The notes beneath the pieces are model-generated. The model was not told where the DNA came from, searched no databases, and was given only the letters and a program-made list of their open reading frames with translations. Below, one piece after another: positions 41,231 through 56,190 of a stretch of 64,000 bases of DNA; the first letter of the stretch is position 1, and each line of letters opens with the position of its first letter. The position numbers and the translations under genes were made by a program. Source of the DNA: Arenimonas daejeonensis (GTDB taxonomy: Bacteria; Pseudomonadota; Gammaproteobacteria; Xanthomonadales; Xanthomonadaceae); contig NZ_CP042453.1 in the NCBI RefSeq assembly GCF_007993735.1, positions 2,046,001 to 2,110,000 on the forward strand. The letters run 5' to 3'.

Positions 41231-41235
41231 TTTCC

Positions 41236-42363
41236 GTGACCCAACCCGCAATCCTCGCGCTCGAAGACGGCACCGTGTTCGAGGGCGTTTCCGTAGGCGC
41301 GCCCGGCACCAGCGTCGGCGAGGTGGTGTTCAACACCGCCATGACTGGCTACCAGGAAGTGCTGACCGACCCGTCCTACGCCCGGCAGATGGTCACCCTG
41401 ACCTATCCGCACATCGGCAATACCGGCATGACCGCCCAGGACGACGAGGCCGAACGCGTCTGGGCCGCCGGCCTGATCGTGCGCGACGTGCCGCGCCGCC
41501 CCAGCAACTGGCGCAGCCAGGTGGCCCTGCCGGAATGGCTGGCCGCACGCGGCGTGGTCGCGATTGCCGGCCTGGATACGCGCAAGCTGACCCGCCTGCT
41601 GCGCGACCGCGGCGCCCAGAACGGCTGCCTGGTGGCGGGCGAGGGCCTCGATGCCGAACACGCCATCGAGGCCGCCCGCAAGTTCCCGGGCCTCAAGGGC
41701 ATGGACCTGGCCAAGGAAGTCTGCACGCGCGAGCGCTACAGCTGGACCGAGGGCGAACTCGACCTCGACGCCAATGCCTTCCGACGGGTCGAGCCGCGTT
41801 TCCACGTGGTCGCCTACGACTTCGGCGTCAAGCGCAACATCCTGCGCATGCTGGCCGAACGCGGCTGCCGCATCACCGTGGTGCCGGCGCAGACGCCGGC
41901 GGCGCAGGTGCTGGCGGAAAAGCCCGACGGCATCTTCCTGTCCAACGGCCCGGGCGACCCGGAGCCCTGCGACTACGCCATCGCCGCCATCCGCGAGTTC
42001 CTGGCCGCGAAGGTGCCGGTTTTCGGCATTTGCCTGGGCCACCAGCTGCTGGGCCTGGCCGCGGGCGCGAAGACGCTGAAGATGAAATTCGGGCACCACG
42101 GTGCCAACCATCCGGTGATCGACCTCGCCAGCAAGCGGGTCATGATCACCAGCCAGAACCACGGTTTCGCCGTGGACGAAGGCACGTTGCCGGCGAACGT
42201 GCGGGTCACGCACCGCTCGCTGTTCGACGGTTCCAACCAGGGCATCGAATTGACCGATGCCCCGGCCTACAGCTTCCAGGGCCATCCGGAAGCGAGTCCA
42301 GGTCCGCACGACGTCTCGGGCCTGTTCGGCAAGTTCATAACGATGATGTCGGAAAACCATTGA
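41236..42363 (+). CDS. carA: Carbamoyl-phosphate synthase small subunit
   Basis: CarA hydrolyses glutamine to feed ammonia to CarB, for arginine and pyrimidine synthesis. The 375-residue protein has the N-terminal domain ([32 protein letters not shown]) and a class I amidotransferase domain with the nucleophile in [11 protein letters not shown] and the His/Glu dyad near [12 protein letters not shown] 41236 is the family start. CarB lies 4 kb downstream, separated by three genes, which is unusual compared with the usual adjacent pair. Confidence 0.96.
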   Translation: MTQPAILALEDGTVFEGVSVGAPGTSVGEVVFNTAMTGYQEVLTDPSYARQMVTLTYPHIGNTGMTAQDDEAERVWAAGLIVRDVPRRPSNWRSQVALPEWLAARGVVAIAGLDTRKLTRLLRDRGAQNGCLVAGEGLDAEHAIEAARKFPGLKGMDLAKEVCTRERYSWTEGELDLDANAFRRVEPRFHVVAYDFGVKRNILRMLAERGCRITVVPAQTPAAQVLAEKPDGIFLSNGPGDPEPCDYAIAAIREFLAAKVPVFGICLGHQLLGLAAGAKTLKMKFGHHGANHPVIDLASKRVMITSQNHGFAVDEGTLPANVRVTHRSLFDGSNQGIELTDAPAYSFQGHPEASPGPHDVSGLFGKFITMMSENH

Positions 42364-42383
42364 AATCTTGGGGAAGATAGAAA

Positions 42384-44299
42384 ATGAAGATGCTGCGCCG
42401 TTTCGCCCTTGCATTGAGTCTTGTTGTCGCCACGCCCGCCGCCGTCCAGGCGGTGGAAGTCCCGCTCGGGGACTTCTTCAAGGATCCCGAATTCACCAGC
42501 GTGTCGCTGTCGCCCTCCGGTGAGTTCATCACCGTGTCGGTGCCGCAGGGCGACCGCACCGTGCTGGCCGCCTTCCGCGTCGCCGACATGTCCCTGGTCG
42601 GCAAGTGGGACTACGGCGAGAAGAAGCACATCGACCGCGTGCGTTGGGTCAACGACGAGCGATTCCTGATGTTCGTCTCGCGCAAGGTCGGTCGCTTCGA
42701 CGCGCGCGTCGGCACGCCCGACGTGTATGCCAGCAATGTCGATGGCACCAAGCGCATCGACATCCCGAACGGTGGCTTCTACATGATCGAGGACATGACC
42801 TGGGATGATCCCAGGAACATCCTCGTGTCCCGCTCGATCGACTCGGCCTTCCTGTCGAGCATGAACGTGTACAACGGGCAGGTCCGCACCGTCGCCACCG
42901 CGCCGATCCGCTTCGGCACCTTCGTGCTCGACCATGAGGGCAAGGTGCGTTACGCCTACGGCCAGGAAGAGAACAACGAGGCCGTCACCCTGCGCCGCAA
43001 GGGCGATTCCAGGTGACGATCCACCGCGCCGAGATGGGCGGCGCCACGCGCACGCCCTGGGGCTTCGACGCCGAGAACAAGCGTGTGTATGTCACCGCCA
43101 GCGAGAAGGGCGAGCCGGAGCGGCTGGTCCTGGTCGACCCGGAAGACGAGGCCAGGAACGAAACCCTGGTCAGCTCCAACCCGAACGTCGACCCCAACGG
43201 CTGGCTGTCCAGCAGCGACGAACGCAACCTGCTCGCCGTCAGCTACATGGACGGCATGCCGGGCTACAACTTCGTCAACAAGACCCACCCGGAATCGGTG
43301 GTCTACGCCGGCCTGATCAATGCCTTCCCGGACCGTGCCGTCAGCTTCGGCGGCATCAGCCGCGACGGCCGCTTCATCCTGTTCCGCGCCTACAGCGACG
43401 TTGACCCGGGTTCCTTCTACCTGTTCGACCGCAAGACCGGGCAGGCCAAGTTCCTGCTTTCGGCCATGGAGTGGATCAAGCCCGACCAGATGTCGCCGAT
43501 GGAGCCGATCACCGTGATCGCGCGCGACGGCACCAAGCTGCACGGCTACATCACCATCCCGCGCTTCAGCGAGGGCAAGAACCTGCCGTTGATCCTGCAC
43601 CCGCACGGCGGCCCGCACGGCCCGCGCGACCAGTGGGGCTTCAACCCGGAAGTACAGTTCCTGGCCAACCGCGGCTACGCGGTGCTGCAGATCAACTTCC
43701 GCGGTTCGGGCGGTTACGGCAACGCGTTCGAGAGCATGGGCTACCGCAACTGGGGTACCACCATGATCAACGACATGACCGACGCGGTGGACTGGGCCAT
43801 CGAAGAGGGCATCGCCGACCGCAACCGCATCTGCACCTACGGCGCGTCCTACGGCGGTTATGCCGCGCTGCAGACCGTCGTGCGCGAGCCGACCAAGTAC
43901 AAGTGCACGATCGGCTACGTCGGCGTGTACAGCCTGCCGCTGATGTTCAAGGACGGTGATATTCCCGAAGAGGAGTCCGGCCGCAATTTCCTCAAGCGGG
44001 TCATGCCGGAGACGCTGGCCGAACAGCAGGCGCAGTCGCCCGCGTTCAACATCGACAAGATCAACATCCCGGTGATGCTGGTGCAGGGCGCCAAGGACGA
44101 ACGCGTGCCGATGTCGCAGTACGACATCCTGAAGGATCGCCTGACCGAAGCCGGCAAGCCGCCGGAAGTGACCATCGTCGAGGACAAGGAAGGCCACGGC
44201 TTCTACGACTACCAGAACCAGGTCGACCTCTACACCGCGATGGAGAAGTTCCTGGGCAAGTACATCGGTCCGGCCAAGCCGGCCGCCGGCGCGCCCTGA
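42384..44299 (+). CDS. Exported S9-family prolyl oligopeptidase-like peptidase, one frameshift
   Basis: This is an exported serine peptidase of about 638 residues. It has a signal peptide (1-22), a beta-propeller region and the alpha/beta-hydrolase domain with HGGPHGPRD, nucleophile GASYGGYAAL, catalytic Asp in QGAKDERVP and His in EGHGFYD. It is close to the acylaminoacyl-peptidase/DPP-like S9C group. The frame breaks at 43009-43010, where one C is missing before QVTIHRAEMGG. It follows carA by 20 bp. Confidence 0.9.
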
Positions 44300-44308
44300 G
44301 CCACGACC

Positions 44309-44965
44309 ATGTCCACGCACTCCCTCCGGAAGCTCTGCCTTGCCGCCAGCCTTGTGCTGGCGGCGGGTCCTGTCGTGGCGGCGTCGCCCGCCGGTCTGGA
44401 CGCGCAGGTCGATCGCCTGACCGATGCGCTGGTCGTGCTGATGCCCTTCGGCAGGCTGCTCGACGAGGCAGCGGGCCGCGATCCGGCCTGGCCGGCGCAG
44501 GGCCTGGACGTCCAGGTCAGTGCGCCTGAACTGGCCTGCCTGCGGGATGAGCTGTCCTCGCCCGGTTATCGCCGTTTCACCCACGCCCGCGTGTCCCGCT
44601 ACGCCGACACCCGGGCGGCGCGGCTCGAGGACGATATCGAATTGCTGGAAAGCGGCGCGGCCGAACTGTTCGGAAAGCTGGTGCTCGCCGGTGCCGAAGC
44701 CGAGAGCAACGGAACCGAGGCGGACCCGGATGCCGTGCTGGCGGGTGCCACGAAGGACCAGATCAGGTCCTTCGAGGTCTTCTTCGGCGAGGTGCAGTAC
44801 CGCGAGTTGCGCGAGCTGGCCGGCGTGGGCGACCGCCTCAACCAGGAATCCAGCATGGAAGCGAACGAGAAGGCTGGAGAGGAGATGGGCACCGCCATGG
44901 CGGTGACCCTGATGAAAACGGCGATGGAGACCTGCGGCGTCGACCTTCCGGGCGGGAAGGATTGA
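44309..44965 (+). CDS. Exported protein of unknown function
   Basis: The 218-residue product has a signal peptide (1-24, LAASLVLAAGPVVA). The mature part is helical and acidic, with two Cys (near 77 and 210) that could form a disulfide, and ends VDLPGGKD. A DUF2059-like shape is possible, but I do not recognise a family. It starts 9 bp after the S9 peptidase, so it is probably co-transcribed. Confidence 0.65.
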   Translation: MSTHSLRKLCLAASLVLAAGPVVAASPAGLDAQVDRLTDALVVLMPFGRLLDEAAGRDPAWPAQGLDVQVSAPELACLRDELSSPGYRRFTHARVSRYADTRAARLEDDIELLESGAAELFGKLVLAGAEAESNGTEADPDAVLAGATKDQIRSFEVFFGEVQYRELRELAGVGDRLNQESSMEANEKAGEEMGTAMAVTLMKTAMETCGVDLPGGKD

Positions 44966-45033
44966 ACGGCGCCCGCCGGCGCCCACCACTCGAGACAGTG
45001 AGTCACGACATGCGCGACACCTGGAAATCCTGA

Positions 45034-46440
45034 ATGGCCAGCAAGACCCATACGCGCCGCAAACGCGGCGGATCACGCGTCGGTGCGGCCGCGTTCTGGC
45101 TGTCCAGCCGTGTGCTGTTGCCGCTGGCACTGGTCTATGGCGTGTTGTGGTGGCGGACGGGCGTCGCCATCGATCGCCAGGTCGAGTCGCTGAGCCCCTA
45201 CCTGGACATCCGTCGGGGCAGCACCGTGCTGGGTCTCAATGGCGACGTCGGTCTGCGCCAGCTGGTCGTGCGTCCGAAGCCCGGCTCGCCGTTGCCGCCC
45301 GTCACGCTGACCGCTGAACGCGCGGTACTGCGCACGCCGGGGCTGTGGTGGGTGGTTCGCAGCGCGGTATTGGGTGTGCCGGAAGGGATCCCGTCGCGGT
45401 TCGGCTTCAGCCTGGACTCGGTCGGAGTCGATGGCCCGCCGGAGGCGCTGCAGGCGGCGATGGTGGGCGGGCACGTGCTGTTCCCGTTCGACCTGGCCGG
45501 CTGCGAACCGCAGATGAGCCTGGAGGTCGCCAACGCCCTTGGCCTGCGCGATGCCGCCGGAAGTTTTTCCGTGCTGATGGAATACGGTGGCGCCAGCAAC
45601 CTGCGCGTGAAGGTCGAGGCCGACACGCCCGACCAGGCATCGGTCGCAGGCGACATCAATCTCAGCCTGGGTGCCGATGGCGGCCCGGGCATGCGGCTGG
45701 CCATGGCCGGCTTCGAATCGCTGAACTTCGTGGTCGAGGACAAGGGTTTCGGCGCGCGCCGGAACGCCTATTGCGCCGACAAGCTGGGTTTGGCGAAGGA
45801 TGATTTCATCGAGCACCACCTCGCGGCCGTGCGCGCCCTCTATGCCGCCGAGGGGCTGGTGCCCGGCGCGGCCATGGACCAGGCCTATGCCGGTTTCGTG
45901 CGCAGCGGCGGCAAGCTCGCCATCCAGGCGCGGCCCCTGCGGCCGGGTCCGCTGGCGCAGTTGCAGGACGTCGGGCTGGACAGCATGAGCCTGTTCGTCG
46001 ACGCCACCGTCAAGCACAACGACAACTTCGCCGCGCCGCTGGTGTTCCTGGCCGCCGACCAGTACGCGGCCGCGCCGGCGGACATCGTCGCCGTGCCCGC
46101 CGAGGGGGCCGATGCCACGACGCCGGCTGCACCGGAAATCGACACGGGTGCGGAGAACGCCGTGCCCGCGGAGGGCGAAACCGCCGATGCCGCTGCCGCC
46201 GGCCTGGCCCCCGGTACCGAACTCACCTACGACGACCTGCCGAACCACATCGGCCAGGAAGTCGAAATCACCACCAACCTGGGCACCGTGCGCCGCGGGG
46301 TGCTCACCGGCGCCAGCTCGATCAGCATCGTGGTCAAGCTGTCCCCGGAAGAGGGCGGTTTCCGCTCTCGATGCCCAAGTACAACATCGTCAAGGTCCGC
46401 CTGGCGCCGCCCATCACCGCAACACCGGAATCGCAAGACA

Positions 46441-46457
<17 letters not shown>
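45034..46457 (+). CDS. Membrane-anchored protein of unknown function with C-terminal LSm-like domain, one frameshift
   Basis: The product has about 474 residues: one N-terminal helix (about 25-41, [15 protein letters not shown]), an exported beta-rich region, an Ala/Glu/Pro-rich linker (about 350-395) and a small C-terminal barrel ([28 protein letters not shown] then [11 protein letters not shown]) that resembles an SH3/LSm fold. One base is missing near 46362 (EGGF then PLSMPKYNI); without repair the frame runs into carB and creates an artificial fusion. The true stop at 46455-46457 overlaps the carB start by 17 bp. Confidence 0.65.
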
Positions 46458-49679
<3,222 letters not shown>

Positions 49680-49683
<4 letters not shown>

Positions 49684-50158
49684 GAGCTCCCCTGACCGTC
49701 ACCGGCGCGGCCCGCCTGCGCGAGGAACTGGAACACCTGAAATCGGTGAAGCGACCGGCGGTGATCAACGCGATCGCCGAGGCACGTGCCCACGGCGACC
49801 TGAAGGAAAACGCCGAATACCATGCCGCGCGCGAGCAGCAGGGTTTCATCGAAGGCCGCATCCAGGAGCTGGAGTTCGTGCTCTCGCATGCCCAGCTGAT
49901 CGACGTCGCCAACCTCAATGCCGGCACCCGCGTGGTGTTCGGCGCCACGGTGGAGCTGGCCGACTGCGATTCGGGCGACGAGGTGACCTACCAGATCGTC
50001 CCGGTGACCTCGAGGCCGACATCAAACACGGCCTGATCTCGATCTCCTCGCCGCTGGCGCGCGCGCTCATCGGCAAGCACGAAGGCGACACCGTCACCAT
50101 CCAGGCGCCCGCCGGCGACCGCGACTACGACATCGTCGCCGTCCGCTACCAGGGCTGA
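49680..50158 (+). CDS. greA: Transcription elongation factor GreA, one frameshift
   Basis: GreA rescues backtracked RNA polymerase. The N-terminal coiled coil ([49 protein letters not shown] over residues 14-62) carries the acidic tip, and the C-terminal FKBP-like domain follows. The frame breaks at 50000-50002, where a C is missing, joining YQIV(P) to [25 protein letters not shown]. The stop is at 50156-50158, about 159 residues. ATG 49680 overlaps the carB stop. Downstream lies rpfE, as in Xanthomonas. Confidence 0.95.
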
Positions 50159-50167
50159 CGCCGGCAC

Positions 50168-51088
50168 ATGGCCGAAGCCGGACCCGTTCCCGTACTGACC
50201 CTGTTGTTGCCGGAACGGCGCCGGTTCGCCGGACAGCCGCTGGGCGACGGTGCCGCGAAGGCACTGGCCCGCGGCGACCGCCTGCCCGATGGCGAAGCGG
50301 GTGAACGTGCCCAGCTGCTTCGCCACTTCGACCTGCTGCCGCGCGGTTGGCCGATGGCCGCCATCACCCGTGCCATCGACGCCGAAGATGCGCACCTGCA
50401 CACCTGGCTGCGCGCCGACCCGGCGCATGTGCGTCCCGACATGACCGGCGCCCGCGTGCTCGCCGTCGGTGAGCTGGGCCTGAGCCAGGACGAGGCGGAC
50501 GAACTGGTCGCACCGCTGCGCCCGCTGTTCGGCGACAGCGGTTTTCCGATCTCGGCGCCGTCGCCCTCGCGCTGGTACCTGGCCTTGCCGCGCGAAGCGA
50601 AACTGCCGGATTTTTCGCCGCCGGAGAAAGTCCTGGGCGATGATCTGTTCGCGCACCTGCCCGATGGCCCCGAGGGTCGCCGCTGGCGCGCCCTGCTCAA
50701 CGAAGCGCAGATCCTGCTGCACAACCATCCGCTGAACGAGCGGCGCATCGAGGCCGGGAAGCCTGCGGTGAACAGCCTGTGTTTCTGGGGTGCCGGCCGT
50801 CTGCCGGACCGGGTGAGTTGCCGCGTCCCCCACGTGGCCGCGGTCGAGGCCGGGCTCGCGGGCCTGGCCAGACTGGCAGGCGCCAATACCGACTACGGCC
50901 GTGACGAGCTGCTGCTGGACCTGCGCCGGGAACGCGACTGGTCCGTGGTGGCGACGGCGCTGGTGGATGCACTCGCGACGCACGCTGGCCGCGAAGTGCG
51001 GCTGGATTTCTCCGATGGCACCCGCTGGTCGCTGCGGTCCGGCCAGAAGTGGCGGTTCTGGCGCCGGCCGCTGGCGGCGCTGGCGTGA
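50168..51088 (+). CDS. rpfE: RpfE-family protein
   Basis: This 306-residue cytoplasmic protein lies between greA and recJ, the position of rpfE in the Xanthomonas rpf cluster. Segments such as LRADPAHVRPDMTGARVLAVGEL, LPREAKLPDFSPPEKVLG and HPLNERRIEAGKPAVNSLCFWGAGRLP match what is known as the RpfE/phosphoglycerate-mutase-like family. Its biochemical activity is unclear, and in Xanthomonas it has a modest regulatory effect. Its stop overlaps the recJ start. Confidence 0.85.
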   Translation: MAEAGPVPVLTLLLPERRRFAGQPLGDGAAKALARGDRLPDGEAGERAQLLRHFDLLPRGWPMAAITRAIDAEDAHLHTWLRADPAHVRPDMTGARVLAVGELGLSQDEADELVAPLRPLFGDSGFPISAPSPSRWYLALPREAKLPDFSPPEKVLGDDLFAHLPDGPEGRRWRALLNEAQILLHNHPLNERRIEAGKPAVNSLCFWGAGRLPDRVSCRVPHVAAVEAGLAGLARLAGANTDYGRDELLLDLRRERDWSVVATALVDALATHAGREVRLDFSDGTRWSLRSGQKWRFWRRPLAALA

Positions 51089-52823
51089 ACGCGGCGCCGA
51101 TCCGGATCCGTCGCCGCGAAGTTCCCGCGTACGGCCCTTGGCCCGATTCGATTCCGGCGGTCCTGCAGCGCATCTATGCCGCCCGCGGTGTGCTGACACC
51201 CGGGCAGGGCGAATTGCGCCTTGCCAACCTGCTGCCGCCTGAAACCCTGGGCAGCGTGCAGGTCGCGGCTGAACTGCTTGCCGATGCGATCGCGCAAGAC
51301 CGCCACATCCTGGTCGTCGGCGACTTCGACTGCGACGGCGCCACCGGCACCGCGGTCGCGGTGCGCGGCCTGCGCCTGCTCGGTGCGCGCCGTGTCGGCT
51401 ATCAGGTACCCCACCGCGTGACCCATGGTTACGGCCTGTCGCCGGCGCTGGTCGAGGACCTGGTCGCCCGCGCGCCCGACCTGGTGCTGACTGTGGACAG
51501 CGGCATCGCCTGCCATGCCGGCATCACCGCGGCCAAGGCGCGCGGCTGGCAGGTGCTGGTCACCGACCACCATCTGCCGGGCGAATCACTGCCGCCGGCC
51601 GACGTGATCGTCAACCCAAATCTCGCGGGCGACGCGTTCCCCAGCAAGGCGCTGGCCGGAGTGGGCGTGGTCTTCTACCTGCTGCTGGCTTTGCGCCGGC
51701 ACCTGCGTGCGCGGGGCGCGTTCCCCGCCGGCGAACCCGACCTGTCGGTGCTGCTGGATCTGGTCGCGGTCGGCACGGTCGCCGACCTGGTGCCGCTGGA
51801 CTACAACAACCGGCTGCTCGTTTCCGCCGGCCTGCGCCGCATCCGCCAGGGCGTGTGCCAGCCCGGCCTGCGCGCACTCGCGGAACTCGCGGGTCGCGAC
51901 CTGGCCACGCTTGCCGCTGGCGACATCGGTTTTGGTATCGCCCCCGCCTGAACGCCGCCGGCCGGCTGGAGGACATGGCCCTGGGCATCGAGTGCCTTCT
52001 TTGCGATGACCCTGCACGCGCCCACGATCTTGCGGCGGTGCTGGACCGCATCAACGCCGAACGCAAGGACGTGCAGCAGCAGATGGTGGACGCGGCCGAG
52101 GCCCTGGTCGCCACGCTGCCGGTGCCCGAGGGGGAACCGCCTTCCGCCTATTGCCTGCATGACGAAGCCTGGCATCCGGGCGTGGTCGGCCTGGTGGCGT
52201 CGCGACTGAAGGACCGCCTGTTCCGTCCGGTGTTCGCCTTCGCGCCGTCCGAGCCGGGCAGCCGGACATTGAAGGGCTCGGGGCGTTCGATTCCCGGCCT
52301 GCACCTGCGCGATGCGCTGGCTGCGGTGGACGCCCGCCAGCCCGGTCTGGTCGAACGGTTCGGCGGCCATGCGATGGCGGCGGGCCTCAGTCTTCCGGCC
52401 GACCAGCTTCCGGCGTTCCGGGACGCACTGCAGGCCCAGGTCGCGACGATGCTCACGCCGGAGCAGCTGCATTCGGAACTGCTCAGCGATGGCGAGCTGT
52501 CGGCCGATGAACTGGGGCGGGACCTGGCCGAACAACTGCGATTGGCCGGGCCCTGGGGCCAGGGTTTCCCCGAGCCGGTGTTCGACGGAATTTTCACCGT
52601 GCTGCAGGCCCGGCCGCTGGCGGGACGGCACCTGAAGATGAGCGTGTTGCCGGAGCGGGGCGGGGTGCCGCTGTCCGCGATCCATTTTGGTGGCTGGACC
52701 GGGGCTCCGCCGCCGTCCCGCATCCACCTGGCCTACCAGCTCGAACCCGATGACTGGGGCGGCCGTCGCAGCGTGCAGTTGCTGGTCCGATACTGGCAGC
52801 CTGCCGATGGCAGGCGTATATAG
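51085..52823 (+). CDS. recJ: Single-stranded-DNA exonuclease RecJ, one frameshift
   Basis: RecJ is a 5'-3' ssDNA exonuclease of the DHH family. The DHH motifs VVGDFDCDGATGTAV, VDSGIACHAGI, VTDHHLPGE and AVGTVADLVPL are present, then DHHA1 with GRSIPGLHLRDAL and RFGGHAMAAGLSL and the OB domain. A C missing from the run at 51941-51945 breaks IGFGIAP from RLNAAGRLEDMALG. The GTG start overlaps the rpfE stop (GTGA). The repaired length is about 579 residues. Confidence 0.93.
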
Positions 52824-52856
52824 CGGTTAGACCATGACTTGATCCAGGAGAGCGTC

Positions 52857-53300
52857 ATGAACTTCCGGGAATCCTTGCTTGTTGGCTCCCTGTTTGGCAT
52901 TGCCGTAGCCGGTTCGTGGCCGGCGCGGGCCTCCGACTACGACGACCAGGCCCAATATGTCCGCGGTTACGATACCTGCAAGGCAGGCGGGAAGAGCGAC
53001 GACAGCTATCCCGCGGCGTTCAATGCCGGTTGCGAGGACGCCCTGGCCGGCAAACCGTCCAAGCACGCCAACCTGGCGGCGCAGTATTACCCCAATCAGG
53101 ATCCGGCCTTGGAGACGGCCAGGCGGGCCTGCATGGCGCGCCACATCGAGGGCACGAAATACGGGATCGAGGATGCCGAGGCGCTGCAGACCATCGATGC
53201 CGGCGGCGGCCACTACCACATCGACGTCAGGACCCCTGCCGGCAGCGGACGCTGCGTCGTCAGTCGGGACGGCAGCATCTTCAGCGCCAAGAGCATCTGA
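52857..53300 (+). CDS. Small exported protein of unknown function
   Basis: The 147-residue product has a signal peptide (about 1-25, LLVGSLFGIAVAGSWPARA) and a mature part with four Cys and the repeated-looking YVRGYDTCKAGGKSDDSYPAAFNAGCEDALAG. AGGAG precedes ATG 52857. I do not recognise a family. It sits alone between recJ and prfB. Confidence 0.6.
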   Translation: MNFRESLLVGSLFGIAVAGSWPARASDYDDQAQYVRGYDTCKAGGKSDDSYPAAFNAGCEDALAGKPSKHANLAAQYYPNQDPALETARRACMARHIEGTKYGIEDAEALQTIDAGGGHYHIDVRTPAGSGRCVVSRDGSIFSAKSI

Positions 53301-53399
53301 TCCCGGGGTGCCCGGGGAGCTTGAATCACGCCGGACAGGCGCACGTTCCCGGGCCCAACTGGTATCATTCGCGGCCGATCCAAACCACCGCGGAAGCCC

Positions 53400-54521
53400 A
53401 TGGAACTCAACCCGATCCGCCAGCGCATCGCCGACCTCAAGGGCCGGCTGGATTCGCTCCGGGGTATCTTTGACTTCGACACCAAGGTCGAACGTCTCGA
53501 AGAAGTGAACCGGGAGCTGGAAAGCCCCGACGTCTGGAACAACCCCGAACACGCCCAGACCCTCGGCCGCGAGCGCGCCTCGCTGGAGAGGGTCGTCAAC
53601 GGCATCCGCACGCTCACCGACAACCTGGTGGGCGGCAACGAACTGATCGACCTGGCCGAAATGGAGGACGACGCCGACACCGTCGCCGCCGTGGCCGAAG
53701 ACGTCGAGAAGACCGCGAAGGAAGTCGAGCAGCTCGAGTTCCGGCGCATGTTCTCCGGCAAGATGGATGCCTGCAACGCGTTCGTGGACATCCAGGCCGG
53801 CGCCGGCGGCACCGAGGCCCAGGACTGGGCCGAGATCCTGCTGCGCATGTACCTGCGCTGGTGCGAGTGGCGCGGCTGGAAGACCGAACTGATGGAAGTC
53901 AGCGGCGGCGACGTCGCCGGCATCAAGTCGGCCACCTTCCGGGTCGAGGGCGAATACGCCTACGGCTGGCTCAAGACCGAAACCGGCGTGCACCGCCTGG
54001 TGCGCAAGTCGCCGTTCGACTCCGACAACCGCCGGCACACCAGCTTCACCTCGGTGTTCGTGTCGCCGGAAGTGGACGACAACATCGACATCACCATCAA
54101 TCCGGCCGACCTCAAGACCGACGTCTACCGCTCGTCCGGTGCCGGCGGCCAGCACGTGAACAAGACCGAGTCGGCGGTGCGCATCACGCACGTGCCCACC
54201 GGCATCGTCGTCGCCTGCCAGACCGGCCGCAGCCAGCACCAGAACCGCGACACCGCGATGAAGATGCTGGCCGCGAAGTTGTACGAACTCGAGATCCAGA
54301 AGCGCAACGCCGAACGCGACGCGGTCGAGGCGACCAAGTCCGACATCGGCTGGGGCAGCCAGATCCGCAACTACGTGCTCGACCAGAGCCGCATCAAGGA
54401 CCTGCGCACCGGTATCGAACGTTCGGACACCCAGAAGGTGCTCGACGGCGACCTGGACGAATTCATCGAAGCCAGCCTCAAGGCCGGCCTGCAGGTCGGC
54501 GCCAAGCGCTCTGACGCCTGA
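53400..54521 (+). CDS. prfB: Peptide chain release factor 2
   Basis: RF2 ends translation at UGA/UAA. The 373-residue reading shows the SPF stop-recognition motif ([11 protein letters not shown]) and the catalytic GGQ ([15 protein letters not shown]). As given, the gene is one open frame through [10 protein letters not shown], but the recoding signal is nearly intact at 53460-53474, and one restored G would give LRGYL, UGA, then +1 shift into DFDTK as in most bacteria. Start ATG 53400. LysS follows after 27 bp. Confidence 0.96.
   Translation: MELNPIRQRIADLKGRLDSLRGIFDFDTKVERLEEVNRELESPDVWNNPEHAQTLGRERASLERVVNGIRTLTDNLVGGNELIDLAEMEDDADTVAAVAEDVEKTAKEVEQLEFRRMFSGKMDACNAFVDIQAGAGGTEAQDWAEILLRMYLRWCEWRGWKTELMEVSGGDVAGIKSATFRVEGEYAYGWLKTETGVHRLVRKSPFDSDNRRHTSFTSVFVSPEVDDNIDITINPADLKTDVYRSSGAGGQHVNKTESAVRITHVPTGIVVACQTGRSQHQNRDTAMKMLAAKLYELEIQKRNAERDAVEATKSDIGWGSQIRNYVLDQSRIKDLRTGIERSDTQKVLDGDLDEFIEASLKAGLQVGAKRSDA
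53460..53474 (+). promoter_or_regulatory. Apparent remnant of the prfB programmed +1 frameshift site
   Basis: CGGGG (53460-53464), TAT and CTT TGA C (53468-53474) match the RF2 recoding signal, in which an internal AGGGGG-type ribosome site stimulates slippage at CUU-UGA-C. Only one G is lacking for UGA to be in the upstream frame. Confidence 0.7.
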
Positions 54522-54548
54522 TTCCCTTTCCACCCACACGAAACGACC

Positions 54549-56066
<1,518 letters not shown>

Positions 56067-56076
56067 TCAGGTCTTG

Positions 56077-56106
56077 TTGCGCTGCGCAAAGAAGTGTTGC
56101 TAACAC
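56077..56106. promoter_or_regulatory. Two perfect palindromes upstream of rpfG
   Basis: TTGCGCTGCGCAA (56077-56089) and GTGTTGCTAACAC (56094-56106) lie back to back just ahead of a candidate promoter. They are plausible operator sites for rpfG-rpfC; neither has a T-run. Confidence 0.45.
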
Positions 56107-56107
56107 C

Positions 56108-56137
56108 TTGCCGCGGCTGAAATATCGGGAGTAAGCT
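56108..56137 (+). promoter_or_regulatory. Candidate rpfG promoter
   Basis: TTGCCG (56108-56113), an 18-bp spacer and TAAGCT (56132-56137), 54 bp before the GTG start. Confidence 0.35.
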
Positions 56138-56190
56138 GGGGTCGAGCCGCGATCCGCGGCAATCACGGTGTCCGCACCCGGGAGCTCCAC

